Origin: an uncultured Clostridia bacterium
Lineage (GTDB): Bacteria; Bacillota; Clostridia; Christensenellales; Borkfalkiaceae
DNA length: 64,000 nucleotides
Direction of reading: 5' to 3'
NCBI GenBank assembly: GCA_947630325.1
Contig: CANRHB010000003.1
Span: 1 to 64,000, forward strand
The position numbers and the translations under genes were made by a program. This document shows positions 41,696-51,176 of this stretch, piece by piece. The notes under the pieces were generated by a model. The model did no database searches. It was given only the letters and a program-made list of their open reading frames with translations, and was not told the DNA's origin. How positions within the stretch are numbered: the stretch's first letter is position 1; every line of letters begins with the position of its first letter.

Positions 41696-43120
41696 ATGTT
41701 CAAAAAGAGACTTTTTGCCCTCTTCCTTGCCGCGGGAATGCTCGTTTTTCCCTTCGCCGCGGGGTGCGGGGAACAGCCGCAGGAGCCGCCCGCTCCCGAA
41801 GTGCAGGAGCCCGAAAAGGAGCCCGAAACGCCCGAGAAACCCGAAAAACCCGAAGAGGTGTTTGCGCTTGCCTTGGACAGGGAGCGCTACTTCCTTGCCG
41901 AAACGGACGAGGGGGCTTCCTTGACGCCCTCCGCAACGCTTACGCGGAACGGCGAGGCGTTCGGCGGGACGGTTACTTACGCAGTTGCCGATGGGACGGT
42001 GGCCTCCTTGACGGACGGGAAACTGATTGCGCGCGCCGCGGGAAAAACGACGCTCACCGCGACCTATACCCCCGAAACGGGGGACGCCGTGACGGACACC
42101 GCCGCGGTGGAGGTGCTGGGCGAAACTTCGGCAGAAAAGGTGAACGCCTTTGCAACGGACGGCGCGAATCTCCTCGGAAGGACCTATTTCAAGGCGGGGA
42201 GGTTGCAACTCGACAACGTTTGCACGGGGTTCGAAGTCGCCTTTTACGGGACCGAACTCGCCCTCAAACTGCGGAGCGTGACGAGCATGTTCGTCGTCTT
42301 TCTCGACGGGAGCGCGGAGGGAACTCCCCTGCCCACCGAGCGGAAAAAGAGCATAAACCTTGTTGAGGGGCTCGAAAAGGGAGTACATACCGTGCGCGTT
42401 ATAAAGGCCGCAAGCCCCATGGTCGCCGATCAGAAGAACTGCATCGAGATAGAGACTTCTCCCCTCTCCACCGACGGACGGTTCCTCAAACCGCCCGCAA
42501 AATCCGATTTGAAGATCGAATTTATAGGCGATTCCATTACCGAGGCATACGGCGCGACGGGAAGATCGGGCGAGGGAAAACATACCCTCGAGAACTCCCT
42601 TGCGACCGCCTCCTATGCCTACCTTACGGCGCAAAACCTCAATGCCGATTACTCCATCATCGCCCTAAACGGGATCTGCGTGAAGGACGGCGCCACCAAC
42701 ATGTACGATAAATATTTGAAGAACGGCTTCCATACCTCGGGCGATTACGACTTCTCCTCCTTCGAGGCGGACGTTGTGGTGCTTGCCCTCGGCGAAAACG
42801 ACATGTGGCACGCGACCTCTGATAAGTTCCCCAACTACAACACCGAACTCTTCCAAAAGGACTATGCGGATATGTTGCGGCTCATCCGCGAAAAGCGGCC
42901 GAATGCGCAGATCGTGTGCATTTACGGCATGATGCCCGCCTCCGCCACCCTGCAGACGAAGCAGATCGTGACGGCGGCGATCGCGGACACGGGGGACGAA
43001 AAGATCACGCAGATCCAGATGATCTCCAATGCGGCGGGCGCGGCCTCCCACCCCAACGCGCAAGCGCACATCAAGACGGCGACGACGCTTACCGCGCACA
43101 TCCGTTCACTCTTACAATGA
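41696..43120 (+). CDS. SGNH/GDSL esterase lipoprotein with N-terminal Ig-like domain
   Basis: A 474-residue secreted lipoprotein (lipobox FAAGC, Cys24). A Pro/Glu-rich linker (about 26-55) leads to a Big-like domain (about 58-140: YAVADGTVASLTDGKLIARAAGKTTLTATY). A jelly-roll module (about 145-260) precedes the SGNH hydrolase (about 270-474). Block I is IEFIGDSITEAYG, the Asn/Gly block is ALGENDMW, and the late SHPNAQAH supplies the catalytic His. The jelly-roll-SGNH layout resembles family CE2 carbohydrate esterases, which deacetylate plant glycans. The substrate is not known. It is followed after 9 bp by a paralogue. Confidence 0.88.
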   Translation: MFKKRLFALFLAAGMLVFPFAAGCGEQPQEPPAPEVQEPEKEPETPEKPEKPEEVFALALDRERYFLAETDEGASLTPSATLTRNGEAFGGTVTYAVADGTVASLTDGKLIARAAGKTTLTATYTPETGDAVTDTAAVEVLGETSAEKVNAFATDGANLLGRTYFKAGRLQLDNVCTGFEVAFYGTELALKLRSVTSMFVVFLDGSAEGTPLPTERKKSINLVEGLEKGVHTVRVIKAASPMVADQKNCIEIETSPLSTDGRFLKPPAKSDLKIEFIGDSITEAYGATGRSGEGKHTLENSLATASYAYLTAQNLNADYSIIALNGICVKDGATNMYDKYLKNGFHTSGDYDFSSFEADVVVLALGENDMWHATSDKFPNYNTELFQKDYADMLRLIREKRPNAQIVCIYGMMPASATLQTKQIVTAAIADTGDEKITQIQMISNAAGAASHPNAQAHIKTATTLTAHIRSLLQ

Positions 43121-43129
43121 GGTGACAAA

Positions 43130-44281
43130 ATGAAAAAACTTTTTATCGTGATGCTTGCCCTGCTCCTCTCCTGCTCTCTGCTCTTTGCGGGGTGCGGGGA
43201 GGTGCAAACCGATCCCCCCATCCAAAGCGGGACGGAGCAAAACAAAGATCCCGAGCCCGAAAATCCCGAAAATCCCGAAAAGATAGAAGGGCTCGAAGTG
43301 GTGTCCGCCGAGGAGATCAACTCCTTTGAGACGGACGCGCTCAGGCTGTTCGGACGGACCTATCTGCAGAAGAAAAATCTCTGCCTCGACAACGGCGGGA
43401 CGGGCTTCGAAGTGACATTTTTCGGCACCAAACTCGAGGCGGACCTCGTGCCCATGACCGACCTTTTGTATTACCGCGTGTTCGTGGACGGCGATCGGGA
43501 AGGGAGCCTCAAAAAACCCGTCGCCAACAGAAAATATACCCTTGTTAAGGATCTTGAAGAGGGCGTGCATACCGTCCGCCTCGTGAAGACCATCAGTTCG
43601 CAGAACGGCGTGTTGCAGGTCGTCAAACTCGAAACGGACGGGAAGTTCCTCCGCCCCGAAACGCGGGACAGGGTGCGCATCGAGTTTGTGGGAGATTCCA
43701 TCAGCGTGGGCGCGGGGATCTTCGGCGATACCAAGGGGGTCGGCTGTACGGTGGACAATTCGGACGCCTCCAAGGGGTACGCCTATCTCACCGCACAGGC
43801 GCTCGACGCGGACTACTCCATTGTGGCGACCGAGGGCATCTGCGTGAAGAAGGTCAAGGGCTGGCTCTCAATCAGCATGATGGAGATGTATGAGCGGCTC
43901 TCCTCGGTGACAGCGGGCAAATACTCCTATCCCAAGGAGGGACACGATGTGGTGGTGCTTGCGCTCGGGACCAACGACGGGTTTTATATGAGCGGCGACC
44001 CCTCCTACACGCAGGACGCCTTTGCCGCCGACTATATTGCCCTTCTCGAACTCATCCGCTCCAAAAATCCGTCCGCCAAGATCGTGTGCGTGTACGGAAT
44101 GATGGGGGTGAATTCGGCCATTGAAAAGGGGATCGAGCAGGCGATCGAAAAAAAGGGGGATGAAACGATCTCCTACCTGCGCCTCCCCACCGACCAAAAC
44201 GGAGCGGACAGCCACCCGTCGCTCGAGGGGGCGAAGGCGCAGAGCGAGACGCTCCTCAATTACCTGCAGGGAATTTTATGA
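43130..44281 (+). CDS. SGNH/GDSL esterase lipoprotein (paralogue)
   Basis: A 383-residue lipoprotein (lipobox LFAGC, Cys22) with a short acidic/Pro linker, a jelly-roll module (about 60-185) and an SGNH domain (about 190-383). Motifs are IEFVGDSISVGAG, LALGTNDGF and SHPSLEGA. It lacks the Ig-like domain of the preceding gene but otherwise aligns with it (both have FETDA/FATDG...LFGRTY and EGVHTVR segments), indicating a tandem duplication. The GAGGTG site overlaps the end of the previous gene's region, so the two are an operon. Confidence 0.88.
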   Translation: MKKLFIVMLALLLSCSLLFAGCGEVQTDPPIQSGTEQNKDPEPENPENPEKIEGLEVVSAEEINSFETDALRLFGRTYLQKKNLCLDNGGTGFEVTFFGTKLEADLVPMTDLLYYRVFVDGDREGSLKKPVANRKYTLVKDLEEGVHTVRLVKTISSQNGVLQVVKLETDGKFLRPETRDRVRIEFVGDSISVGAGIFGDTKGVGCTVDNSDASKGYAYLTAQALDADYSIVATEGICVKKVKGWLSISMMEMYERLSSVTAGKYSYPKEGHDVVVLALGTNDGFYMSGDPSYTQDAFAADYIALLELIRSKNPSAKIVCVYGMMGVNSAIEKGIEQAIEKKGDETISYLRLPTDQNGADSHPSLEGAKAQSETLLNYLQGIL

Positions 44282-44597
44282 TCGATCGTTTTACTTTATT
44301 TTCCGCAACGGCCGCATACGCCGTTGCGGTTTTTTTGTTTTTTTGGAGGGAAGGAGTGCCCACTTTCTTAGTCATCATCGTGAAAATAAGGCGAGATTTC
44401 TCGACTTCGCCTGCGGCTCCGCTCGAAATAACAATTGGGACAGCGCGTTTCGCTTGGTCGAAATTGGGAAAGGAATGCCCACCCCCTTAGTCCCCCTCCG
44501 ATGGAGGGGGTGATAATAAGGCGCCCCCTCCCCTACCCCTCCCCCAACAAGTTGGGGGAGGGCGAGAAAGGGTGTCCCCCGTCGCGGGAGGGCAATT
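44282..44597. repeat. Terminator followed by repeat elements
   Basis: After the terminator (44303-44337) come ATTTC/GAAAT-type repeats (about 44390-44435), a CCCCCTCCGATGGAGGGGG hairpin (about 44493-44512) and a CCCCCAACAAGTTGGGGG hairpin (about 44540-44557). No gene is visible. Confidence 0.8.
44303..44337 (+). terminator. Rho-independent terminator of the SGNH operon
   Basis: Stem CCGCAACGGC/GCCGTTGCGG, 7-nt loop, then eight T residues. Confidence 0.85.
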
Positions 44598-45617
44598 TCA
44601 AAGAAAGAGGCAGGCGTCGCCGAAGGAGAAGAAGCGGTATTTTTCCTTCACCGCCACATCGTAAATGTGCAATACTTCCTCGCGCGAACAGAGACAGCTG
44701 ACGAGCATCAAGAGAGTGCTTTCGGGCAGGTGAAAGTTGGTGATGAGCGCGTCGACGCACTTCATTTTGTAGGGCGGGTATAAAAAGATCTGCGTTTCTC
44801 CCTTGCCCGCCGAAACCGTGCCGTCCGCCTTGGCGACCGTTTCGAGCGTGCGCACAGAGGTCGTGCCGACGGCGATTATGCGACGGCCCTCCCCCTTTGC
44901 GCGGTTGATCGTCTTTGCCGCCTCTTCGCTCACCTCGTAATATTCGCTGTGCATGACGTGGTTTTCGACGTTTTCCACCTTGACGGGGCGGAAGGTGCCG
45001 AGACCGACATGGAGCAACACCTCCACGATCTCCACCCCCATGGCGCGCACTCTTTCGAGAAGTTCCTCGGTGAAGTGCAGTCCCGCCGTGGGAGCCGCCG
45101 CGGAGCCGTTCTCCTTGCAATACACCGTTTGATAGCGGTTCTCATCGGCGAGTTTTTCGTGAATGTAGGGGGGAAGAGGCATGGTGCCCGCGCGGGAGAG
45201 AATGTCCTCAAAGGCGCCGTCGTAATAAAATTTCACGACGCGCTCCCCCGTCTCGGTGACGGAGAGGACCTCCAAGGAGAGTTCCTCGTTGACGATGAGT
45301 TTGGTTCCCGGTCTGCACTTTTTCCCGGGACGGACGAGGATTTCCCATTCGTCGAGCCGCAGACGCTTTAAGAGCAACACTTCCACCGCGCCGCCGTTTT
45401 GGGTGCGGGCATACAGCCGCGCGGGGAGAACCTTGGTGCGGTTAACGACGAGAACGTCGCCCGCCTTGAGATAGTCGGTGACGTCGCGGAAAATGCGGTG
45501 CTCGATCTGCTTGGCGTCTCTATGGTACACCAAAAGCCGCGACGAATCGCGCGGCTCCACAGGCGTTTGGGCGATGAGCTCCTCGGGGAGGTTGTAGTAA
45601 AAGTCGGATGTTTTCAT
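44598..45617 (-). CDS. queA: S-adenosylmethionine:tRNA ribosyltransferase-isomerase
   Basis: A 339-residue enzyme that transfers the ribosyl moiety of SAM to preQ1-tRNA, giving epoxyqueuosine. Family motifs are [95 protein letters not shown] and [16 protein letters not shown]. In many Firmicutes it follows ruvAB, as here. No Shine-Dalgarno sequence is visible before the ATG, and repeats begin about 30 bp upstream, between ruvB and queA. Confidence 0.97.
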   Translation of the reverse strand: MKTSDFYYNLPEELIAQTPVEPRDSSRLLVYHRDAKQIEHRIFRDVTDYLKAGDVLVVNRTKVLPARLYARTQNGGAVEVLLLKRLRLDEWEILVRPGKKCRPGTKLIVNEELSLEVLSVTETGERVVKFYYDGAFEDILSRAGTMPLPPYIHEKLADENRYQTVYCKENGSAAAPTAGLHFTEELLERVRAMGVEIVEVLLHVGLGTFRPVKVENVENHVMHSEYYEVSEEAAKTINRAKGEGRRIIAVGTTSVRTLETVAKADGTVSAGKGETQIFLYPPYKMKCVDALITNFHLPESTLLMLVSCLCSREEVLHIYDVAVKEKYRFFSFGDACLFL

Positions 45618-45873
45618 GGTTTTGAATGTGGGAGGGAATTTAGAATGACGCCCACCCCCTTAGTCCCCCTCCGATGGAGGGGGTTTCGTTGGACGCGTTC
45701 CATTCCCCCTTGCTGTCCCTGAAAGGGAAAGTACCCGCGTTAGCGGGGGAAAGGGTTTCTATAAGGCTTTCGGAAAACCCCTCAGTCGCGCAAGCGCGAC
45801 AGCTCCCCTACAGGGGCGCCGAGAGGGTGCCCACCCCCTTAGTCCCCCTCCGATGGAGGGGGTAATCTTGTGT
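45618..45873. repeat. Repeat block between ruvB and queA
   Basis: CCCTCCGATGGAGGG hairpins (about 45665-45685 and 45845-45862) flank the CCTTGCTGTCCC...AAAGGG element (about 45706-45760) and the CAGTCGCGCAAGCGCGACAG hairpin (45783-45802). Confidence 0.8.
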
Positions 45874-46926
45874 TTAATCGAATACCGAGAGTTGTTTGCG
45901 GACGGAGTCGGGAATGGAAATGCCCATGTGTTCATAGCCGCCCTTCAAACACACGCGGCCGCGGGGCGTGCGCGCGATGAACCCAAGTTGCAGAAGATAG
46001 GGCTCGTACACGTCCTCGATGGTGTTCACGTCCTCGTTGATGGTCGCGGCGAGGGTATCCAGCCCCGCGGGACCGCCGTTGAACTTTTCGATGAGGGCGC
46101 GGAGCAGGTTTCTGTCCGTTTCGTCGAGCCCGAGTTCGTCGATCTCGAGGCGGGAAAGCGCCGCTCTTGCCGTCTCCTCCGTGACGACATTGCTTCCCGA
46201 TACCGCCGAAAAATCGCGCACCCGCTTCAAAAGACGGTTGGCAATGCGGGGGGTACCGCGGGAGCGGCGGGCGATCTCATAACTGCCCTTCTCCTCCACC
46301 GAGATGCCGAGCGTGCGCGCCGAACGGGTGACGATCTTTTGAAGTTCGGAAGGGGTGTACATATCGAGACGGCACAGAATGCCGAAACGGTCGCGCAAGG
46401 GGGAGGAGAGCATCCCCGCGCGGGTGGTCGCCCCGATGAGGGTGAACCGCTTTAAGGGCAGACGGATGTTGCGCGCCATGGGACCCTTGCCCACGATGAT
46501 GTCGAGGGCGAAATCTTCCATGGCAGAATAGAGGGTCTCCTCCACTGTGTGGTTGAGACGGTGGATCTCGTCGATGAACAGAACGTCCCCCTCGTTGAGA
46601 TTGGATAAAATGGCGGCGAGGTCCCCCTGCCGCTCGATGGCGGGGCCGCTCGTTAGTTTGATCTGAGAGCCCATGGTGCCCGCGATGATGTGCGCGAGCG
46701 TGGTTTTGCCGAGCCCCGGAGGACCGTATAAAAGAACGTGGTCGAGCGCCTCTCCCCGCGCCTTGGCCGCCGCCATGTACACCGAGAGATTTTCTTTGAT
46801 CTTGTCCTGCCCGACGTATTCCTCCATCGTCTTGGGGCGCAGGGCGTTTTCCTCTGCGTCGTATGCGCTCTTGGTGCTTGTAAGTAGCCGCTCTTCGCCG
46901 AATTCGTCGTAATCGTCGTTAAACAT
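45874..46926 (-). CDS. ruvB: Holliday junction branch migration helicase RuvB
   Basis: A 350-residue AAA+ motor that drives branch migration with RuvA. Walker A is [16 protein letters not shown], Walker [12 protein letters not shown], sensor 1 IGATTRAG, and the arginine-finger region is [11 protein letters not shown]. The C-terminal winged-helix domain carries [18 protein letters not shown]. It follows ruvA by about 33 bp on the same strand. The last residues SVFD precede a repeat block. Confidence 0.97.
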   Translation of the reverse strand: MFNDDYDEFGEERLLTSTKSAYDAEENALRPKTMEEYVGQDKIKENLSVYMAAAKARGEALDHVLLYGPPGLGKTTLAHIIAGTMGSQIKLTSGPAIERQGDLAAILSNLNEGDVLFIDEIHRLNHTVEETLYSAMEDFALDIIVGKGPMARNIRLPLKRFTLIGATTRAGMLSSPLRDRFGILCRLDMYTPSELQKIVTRSARTLGISVEEKGSYEIARRSRGTPRIANRLLKRVRDFSAVSGSNVVTEETARAALSRLEIDELGLDETDRNLLRALIEKFNGGPAGLDTLAATINEDVNTIEDVYEPYLLQLGFIARTPRGRVCLKGGYEHMGISIPDSVRKQLSVFD

Positions 46927-46959
46927 TGCGTTCCCCTTTTATCTCGTTTGCGCGAAGCG

Positions 46960-47562
46960 TCACATGCCGCGAAGGGCGAGGGAGATGATCTCTTCCACCG
47001 TTTTTGCGCCTGCCGCCTTTGCGCGGTCCACGGCGCGCGCACTCTCTTGCTTGGTAAAACCCAAGCCCATGAGCGCGGACACCGCATCATCGTCCTCCTC
47101 CTTGGGGAGAGCGGAAACTCTGCCGCCGACGCTCTCCTGCCCGAGCAATTCGTCCGCCGAAATTTTGCCGTGCAATTCCAAGATGATGCGCTCCGCCGTC
47201 TTTTTGCCGACGCCCTTCACCGCGGAGAGCCGCTTGCTGTCGGCTGTTGCGATCGCCTCGGACACCTCATTCGGTTTCATGGAGGAGAGAATGGCGATGG
47301 CGCTCTTTGCTCCCACCCCTTGCACCGAAGTCAGGCGCAGAAAGAGCTGTTTTTCGCGCACGTCCGCAAAACCGAAGAGGGTGACGTCGTCCTCGCTCAC
47401 CTTGAGGTAGGTGTACACTTCACCGTCATCGCCCGCCTTTACGCCCGAAAGACGCGAAAACGCCGCGCCCGAGCACACCACTTCGTACCCCACGCCGTTG
47501 ACGTCCAAAAGGACATAGTCGGGGGTAAGTTCTTTTACTTTTCCTCTTAAATATCCTATCAT
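46960..47562 (-). CDS. ruvA: Holliday junction DNA-binding protein RuvA
   Basis: A 200-residue protein. The OB-fold starts MIGYLRGKVKELTPDYVLLDVNGVGYEV. Helix-hairpin-helix motifs lie at LTSVQGVGAKSAIAIL and LSAVKGVGKKTAERIILEL, and the C-terminal domain III (ALMGLGFTKQESARAVDRA) contacts RuvB. The ATG at 47562, preceded by AGGAAA, is the family start. The open frame continuing to 47847 is repeat sequence. ruvC lies upstream on the same strand, separated by a 666-bp repeat block. Confidence 0.96.
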   Translation of the reverse strand: MIGYLRGKVKELTPDYVLLDVNGVGYEVVCSGAAFSRLSGVKAGDDGEVYTYLKVSEDDVTLFGFADVREKQLFLRLTSVQGVGAKSAIAILSSMKPNEVSEAIATADSKRLSAVKGVGKKTAERIILELHGKISADELLGQESVGGRVSALPKEEDDDAVSALMGLGFTKQESARAVDRAKAAGAKTVEEIISLALRGM

Positions 47563-48228
47563 AATGATTTTCCTGCTTGGTTTGTGGGAAATGAACAAGT
47601 TCGTTCCGAGCGTCATGCTGCCCCGCGCGCTGTTCTGTTTCTCTAAGCGCGGCATGAGCCGCAGGCGAAGTAGCCGAAATGTGGTTACGCAGTCCGTTAA
47701 CGAAAGTCCGCGAAGGCATCTTGGTACGTTTGGGTGTGGTTTTAATCGTACTTGGGCGCAACAAGATTCCCTCGAAGAATTGCCGCTTCGAACTTCGTTA
47801 TTGCTTTTAAGGCTCGGAATGACGCGGGGTGCCAAGACAACCCCCACCTGACGCCTGCGGCGCCACCCGCCCCCTTAAAAGGGGGCAGGTCATAATAAGG
47901 TGCCCCCTCCCCTACCCCTCCCCCAACAAGTTGGGGGAGGGCAAGAGGTAGAGATTTCTCGACTTCGCTCGAAATGACATTTTAGAATGGCGCGGGGCGG
48001 GCAAACGTTGCGTTAAAGCGTCATGCTGAGCCGAAATGTGGTTACGCAGTCCGCTAACGAAAGTCCGCGAAGGCATCTTGGTACGTTTAGGTGTGGTTTT
48101 AATCGTACTTGGGCGCAACAAGATTCCCTCGAAGAATTGCCGCTTCGAACTTCGTTATTGCTTTTACGGCTCGGAATGACGCACGGGAGTTGCCGCTCGG
48201 AATGACGCGCTTATGCGAGGAGGTCTTT
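47563..48228. repeat. Repeat block between ruvC and ruvA
   Basis: No gene is visible. Two near-identical copies of an element of about 150 bp occur at about 47680-47825 and 48020-48183 (landmarks GTGGTTACGCAGTCCG, GAAGGCATCTTGGTACG, AAGATTCCCTCGAAG and GCTCGGAATGACGC). Between them are a CCCCCACCTG...CAGGTC block, a CCCCCAACAAGTTGGGGG hairpin and an ATTTC/GAAAT element. Confidence 0.85.
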
Positions 48229-48726
48229 CTACCTTATCCCGAAGAGGGAGGCGAAACGGCTCGTGAAGGCGTGACAGAGCGCAACTGCCAAAGCGTCCGC
48301 CGCGTCGTCGGGACGGGGAATGCTCTTCAAGCGCAAATGGCTTGCCACTACCCGCTGCATCTGCCCCTTGTCCGCCGCGCCGTATCCCGTAAGCGCCTGC
48401 TTGATCTGGTTGGGCGTGTATTCGAAGATCCGCCCGCAACGCTTGTTGCAGGTAAGGAGCATCACCCCCCGCGCCTGCGCCACCGCAATGCCCGTGGTGA
48501 TGTTCTTGGAGAAAAACAGTTCCTCCATTGCCGCTTCGTCCGGCTTGAATTTATCGAAAATTTTATTGACGCCGTCCTCGAGAATGCACAGCCGCACGGC
48601 AAGATTTTCGTTGGGGGGCGTTTTTACCACCCCGTAATCTACCGCGGTGCAGTTGCCGTTTGCATCCTTTTCCACCACGCCATAGCCCATGGTGCCGAGC
48701 CCCGGGTCGAGCCCCAAAATGATCAT
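48229..48726 (-). CDS. ruvC: Holliday junction resolvase RuvC
   Basis: A 165-residue endonuclease that cuts Holliday junctions. MIILGLDPGLGTMGYGVV carries the first catalytic Asp (Asp7). EEL at about residue 69 supplies Glu, and PDDAADALAVALCH supplies the last Asp pair. The start must be at 48726 because Asp7 is so near. The promoter's TACAAT ends only six bases before the ATG, so the transcript may be leaderless. A repeat block follows the stop. Confidence 0.95.
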   Translation of the reverse strand: MIILGLDPGLGTMGYGVVEKDANGNCTAVDYGVVKTPPNENLAVRLCILEDGVNKIFDKFKPDEAAMEELFFSKNITTGIAVAQARGVMLLTCNKRCGRIFEYTPNQIKQALTGYGAADKGQMQRVVASHLRLKSIPRPDDAADALAVALCHAFTSRFASLFGIR

Positions 48727-48732
48727 ACCCCG

Positions 48733-48761
48733 ATTGTATAATAAAACGCTTCATTTGTCAA
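48733..48761 (-). promoter_or_regulatory. Promoter for ruvC, probably leaderless
   Basis: Minus-strand TTGACA (48756-48761), 17-bp spacer, TACAAT (48733-48738). Six bases separate the -10 from the ATG, so transcription should start at or beside the A of the start codon. Confidence 0.65.
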
Positions 48762-48816
48762 GCAAAATGGAAAAGCCCTGCGCGGGCGCTTGCTTTTTGT
48801 CACCGTTTGGAGTAAA

Positions 48817-49407
48817 ATGAAACCGATGAAAGAAAAACCTACCGCCACAAGAAAGCTCGGCAAGCTGTTTTATATCATTCTCATTGCGCTGACCGCCGTC
48901 ATGCTCGGGCTCCTCGGCGCATGGGCGGGCACAGACAATGACCTCTTCCTCTATCTCCTCATCGCCGTGTTCCCCCTCTACCTCTTCCACCTCATCTTTC
49001 ACCTCGTGCGGACGGACAAGGACTACAAAAAACGGGACGCGCAGAAGAGCGAATTCCTCGCCGTGGCGCGGGACGAGAACGCGGGCGTTGTGTACATCAC
49101 CTATCTCGGCAACGAAAGGGGATTGAAAAAGCCCTCCCGGACGAAGAAAGATTACCTCGTGGAATTTTACACCCCCGCAGTGGACATTGCGCTCTTGAAG
49201 AGACATCTGTGGTTCGATCTTTCGGAGAAGGACGAGGAGAAACTCATCCGCCACCGCGTGGGACAGCTCGAAGTCCCCTTCCCCTTCCTCGAAGAGATCA
49301 CGGGAAGAAAAGTGCTCGTGCAGGCGGCGTTTTACCATGCGGCGCAAGGTCTGCCCCCCTACCAAACCCTTTTCCTCAAAAACGAGGTCGTGCTCTATGA
49401 CGAGTGA
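48817..49407 (+). CDS. Membrane protein of unknown function
   Basis: A 196-residue protein with two N-terminal hydrophobic helices (LGKLFYIILIALTAVMLGLLGAW and LFLYLLIAVFPLYLFHLIFHLV) and a charged cytoplasmic domain of about 130 residues (EFLAVARDENAGVVYITYLGNERG, VEFYTPAVDIALLKRHLWFDLSEKDE). I do not recognise the family. The ATG at 48817 follows GGAG. Its 3' end overlaps the start of yggS (ATG at 49397), so the two are translated together. Confidence 0.75.
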   Translation: MKPMKEKPTATRKLGKLFYIILIALTAVMLGLLGAWAGTDNDLFLYLLIAVFPLYLFHLIFHLVRTDKDYKKRDAQKSEFLAVARDENAGVVYITYLGNERGLKKPSRTKKDYLVEFYTPAVDIALLKRHLWFDLSEKDEEKLIRHRVGQLEVPFPFLEEITGRKVLVQAAFYHAAQGLPPYQTLFLKNEVVLYDE

Positions 49408-50068
49408 CTTTGAAAATATCCTGCAAAAGATCGGGAAAGGCAACCCGTTCGGCGAACAGGTGACCCTCGTCGCCGCGACCAAGACGCGCACGGCGGAGGA
49501 GATCGACCAAGCGATCAAGGCGGGCGTCCGGGACATCGGCGAGAACAAAGTGCAGGAATTTTGCGCAAAATACGACCTTGTACACGGTGCGCGGCGGCAC
49601 TTTATCGGGCGTCTGCAATGCAACAAGGTGAAATACCTCATCGGCAAGACCTTCCTCATTCAATCTGTAGACCGAGACGAACTCGCCCAAGAGATCGCGC
49701 GGCTCTCCTTGAAAAAGGGCGTCGTAAGCGATATTCTCCTTCAAATCAACATCGGAAACGAGGAGACGAAAGGAGGCTATCCCCTCCCGGAGGGCATGGC
49801 GGCACTCACGCGGCTCTCCCTTATGGAAGGACTGCGCGTGAAGGGCTTTATGGCGATGCTCCCGCACACCGACGACGAGAGCGTTCTTGCTCCCCTCTGC
49901 GAAAAGATGCGCAAACTGTTCGAACGGGCGCGCGGGGACTTCCCGGATATCGAGTATCTTTCGATGGGCATGAGCGGAGATTGGGAACTTTGCATTAAGC
50001 ACGGCGCGAACATGGTGCGCCTCGGCACCGCCCTCTTCGGAGAGAGAAACCCACCAAAACAAATTTAA
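49397..50068 (+). CDS. yggS: Pyridoxal-phosphate homeostasis protein (YggS/PLPBP)
   Basis: A 223-residue PLP-binding TIM-barrel protein (alanine racemase N-terminal type). The PLP lysine lies in TLVAATKTRTAEEIDQA. Other motifs are IGENKVQEF, HFIGRLQCNKVKYLIGKTFLIQSVD, QINIGNEETKGGY and YLSMGMSGDWELCIKHGANMVRLGTALFGER. It buffers PLP and affects amino-acid metabolism. In many Firmicutes it is near sepF, but not here. It is coupled to the upstream membrane protein gene. The PLP synthase genes pdxS and pdxT are 4 kb away. Confidence 0.94.
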   Translation: MTSDFENILQKIGKGNPFGEQVTLVAATKTRTAEEIDQAIKAGVRDIGENKVQEFCAKYDLVHGARRHFIGRLQCNKVKYLIGKTFLIQSVDRDELAQEIARLSLKKGVVSDILLQINIGNEETKGGYPLPEGMAALTRLSLMEGLRVKGFMAMLPHTDDESVLAPLCEKMRKLFERARGDFPDIEYLSMGMSGDWELCIKHGANMVRLGTALFGERNPPKQI

Positions 50069-50071
50069 CTA

Positions 50072-50108
50072 AAACATCGCCGCGCCCTTGAAGGGTGCGG
50101 CGATGTTT
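50072..50108. terminator. Terminator hairpin between convergent yggS and PH-domain genes
   Basis: A 16-bp stem with one G-T pair: AAACATCGCCGCGCCC / GGGTGCGGCGATGTTT, loop TTGAA. It is flanked by A and T tracts, so it may work in both directions. Confidence 0.75.
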
Positions 50109-50135
50109 CAAAAATATGGAGAGTGCCGACGATTT

Positions 50136-50645
50136 TCAGGAAATTCCCATCAAATCGAACAGCTGCTTTTGAAGCGCCTCGGGGTCGCACACGTTTTTCA
50201 CGGTGACCGAACCCTTTTCGGCCTGTATGGTGAGCGCGCCGTAACGGAAGATCTTTCCCCCAAGGGACTCCTCCACGAACACATTTTTCAGGTCCGAGAT
50301 ACTCGCCTCCATCTGTGTTTTATGGGAAGTCGCTACCACGCGTAAATTGGTAACCACAAGGCTGTAACACACATGACGCTTGGTAAGGACGGCCGCGACC
50401 GCCGCCCACGCGAGGGCAAGCACGACCACGGCAACGGCGATCAGTCCGCCCAAAAAGGCCGAAATGTGCCCGTCGATGAAATCCGCCATGCGCAACGCGC
50501 GAATGACCCACGGGAGAAACCCCCCTAAAATGACGGCGGCAAAACAGGGGACCGAAAGCCAGAGCGCAACGATGGACGTGCGGCTGATCTTTGCCGAACC
50601 CAAGAGTTCCTCCCCCTGTTTGAGCTGCAATTCATCGGGCTGCAT
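50136..50645 (-). CDS. Bacterial PH-domain membrane protein (YdbT-like), second gene
   Basis: A 169-residue protein with two helices (about 28-50 and 63-88) and a C-terminal bPH2-type domain (YSLVVTNLRVVATSHKTQMEASISDLKNVFVEESLGGKIFRYGALTIQAEKGSVTVKNV). Such domains occur in membrane-associated proteins of unclear function. It is 3 bp downstream of a second PH gene with a related domain, so they are an operon. The shared pattern GGKIFRYGALTIQ/FGKIFNYGTIQIN suggests a common origin. Confidence 0.8.
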   Translation of the reverse strand: MQPDELQLKQGEELLGSAKISRTSIVALWLSVPCFAAVILGGFLPWVIRALRMADFIDGHISAFLGGLIAVAVVVLALAWAAVAAVLTKRHVCYSLVVTNLRVVATSHKTQMEASISDLKNVFVEESLGGKIFRYGALTIQAEKGSVTVKNVCDPEALQKQLFDLMGIS

Positions 50646-50648
50646 ATT

Positions 50649-51122
50649 TTATCTGTTGATCGCTCCCGCCATTGCCTGCGCCATCTGGTCCGCCTGCTGT
50701 TTCAAACGGTCCTCTTCGAACTGATCGATCTGAGACATGATCACTTTCTTGAAGGCGTCTGCATTCTTGATCGCGCCGAACAGGTATTCTCCCGCCGCCG
50801 TATTGATTTGAATGGTGCCATAGTTGAAGATCTTGCCGAAGAAGGGCTGCGCTACGGCGACGTTCTGGACCTTGTTGAGGGGTGCGTCGAGCGCCTGCGT
50901 ACTCGCAACGCCGATTTTCCCGATGATCCGCTTGGTGGTGACCGCAAGTTCAACGTTCTTGAAGCGCACGGTTGCGATGATCGCCTTGACCGTTGGAATG
51001 AGAAGGAGCCAGCAGAGCAGGATCCCCTTGATCCATGTTGCGACCAGGAACAGCCCGTTTCGATCCGCTTTCTTCACGATCGTTTCATTTTTGCCGAGAT
51101 TTTTTTCCACATACTTGCTCAT
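50649..51122 (-). CDS. Bacterial PH-domain membrane protein, first gene
   Basis: A 157-residue protein with a hydrophobic hairpin (LFLVATWIKGILLCWLLLIPTVKAIIATV, about 25-53) and a bPH2-type domain (ELAVTTKRIIGKIGVASTQALDAPLNKVQNVAVAQPFFGKIFNYGTIQINTAAGEYLF). The C-terminus is a Gln/Ala-rich helix. It is transcribed divergently from an XRE regulator, and a perfect palindrome sits inside its promoter spacer, so control by that regulator is likely. Confidence 0.82.
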   Translation of the reverse strand: MSKYVEKNLGKNETIVKKADRNGLFLVATWIKGILLCWLLLIPTVKAIIATVRFKNVELAVTTKRIIGKIGVASTQALDAPLNKVQNVAVAQPFFGKIFNYGTIQINTAAGEYLFGAIKNADAFKKVIMSQIDQFEEDRLKQQADQMAQAMAGAINR

Positions 51123-51176
51123 TTTTCCAAAATACCTCTTTGTCCTTTTTTGTCGAATTTTACATTCAACGGTACC

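Noticed and set aside
45618..45873. preQ1 riboswitch upstream of queA
   Set aside because: The gap consists of repeat elements. No preQ1 aptamer pattern could be recognised.
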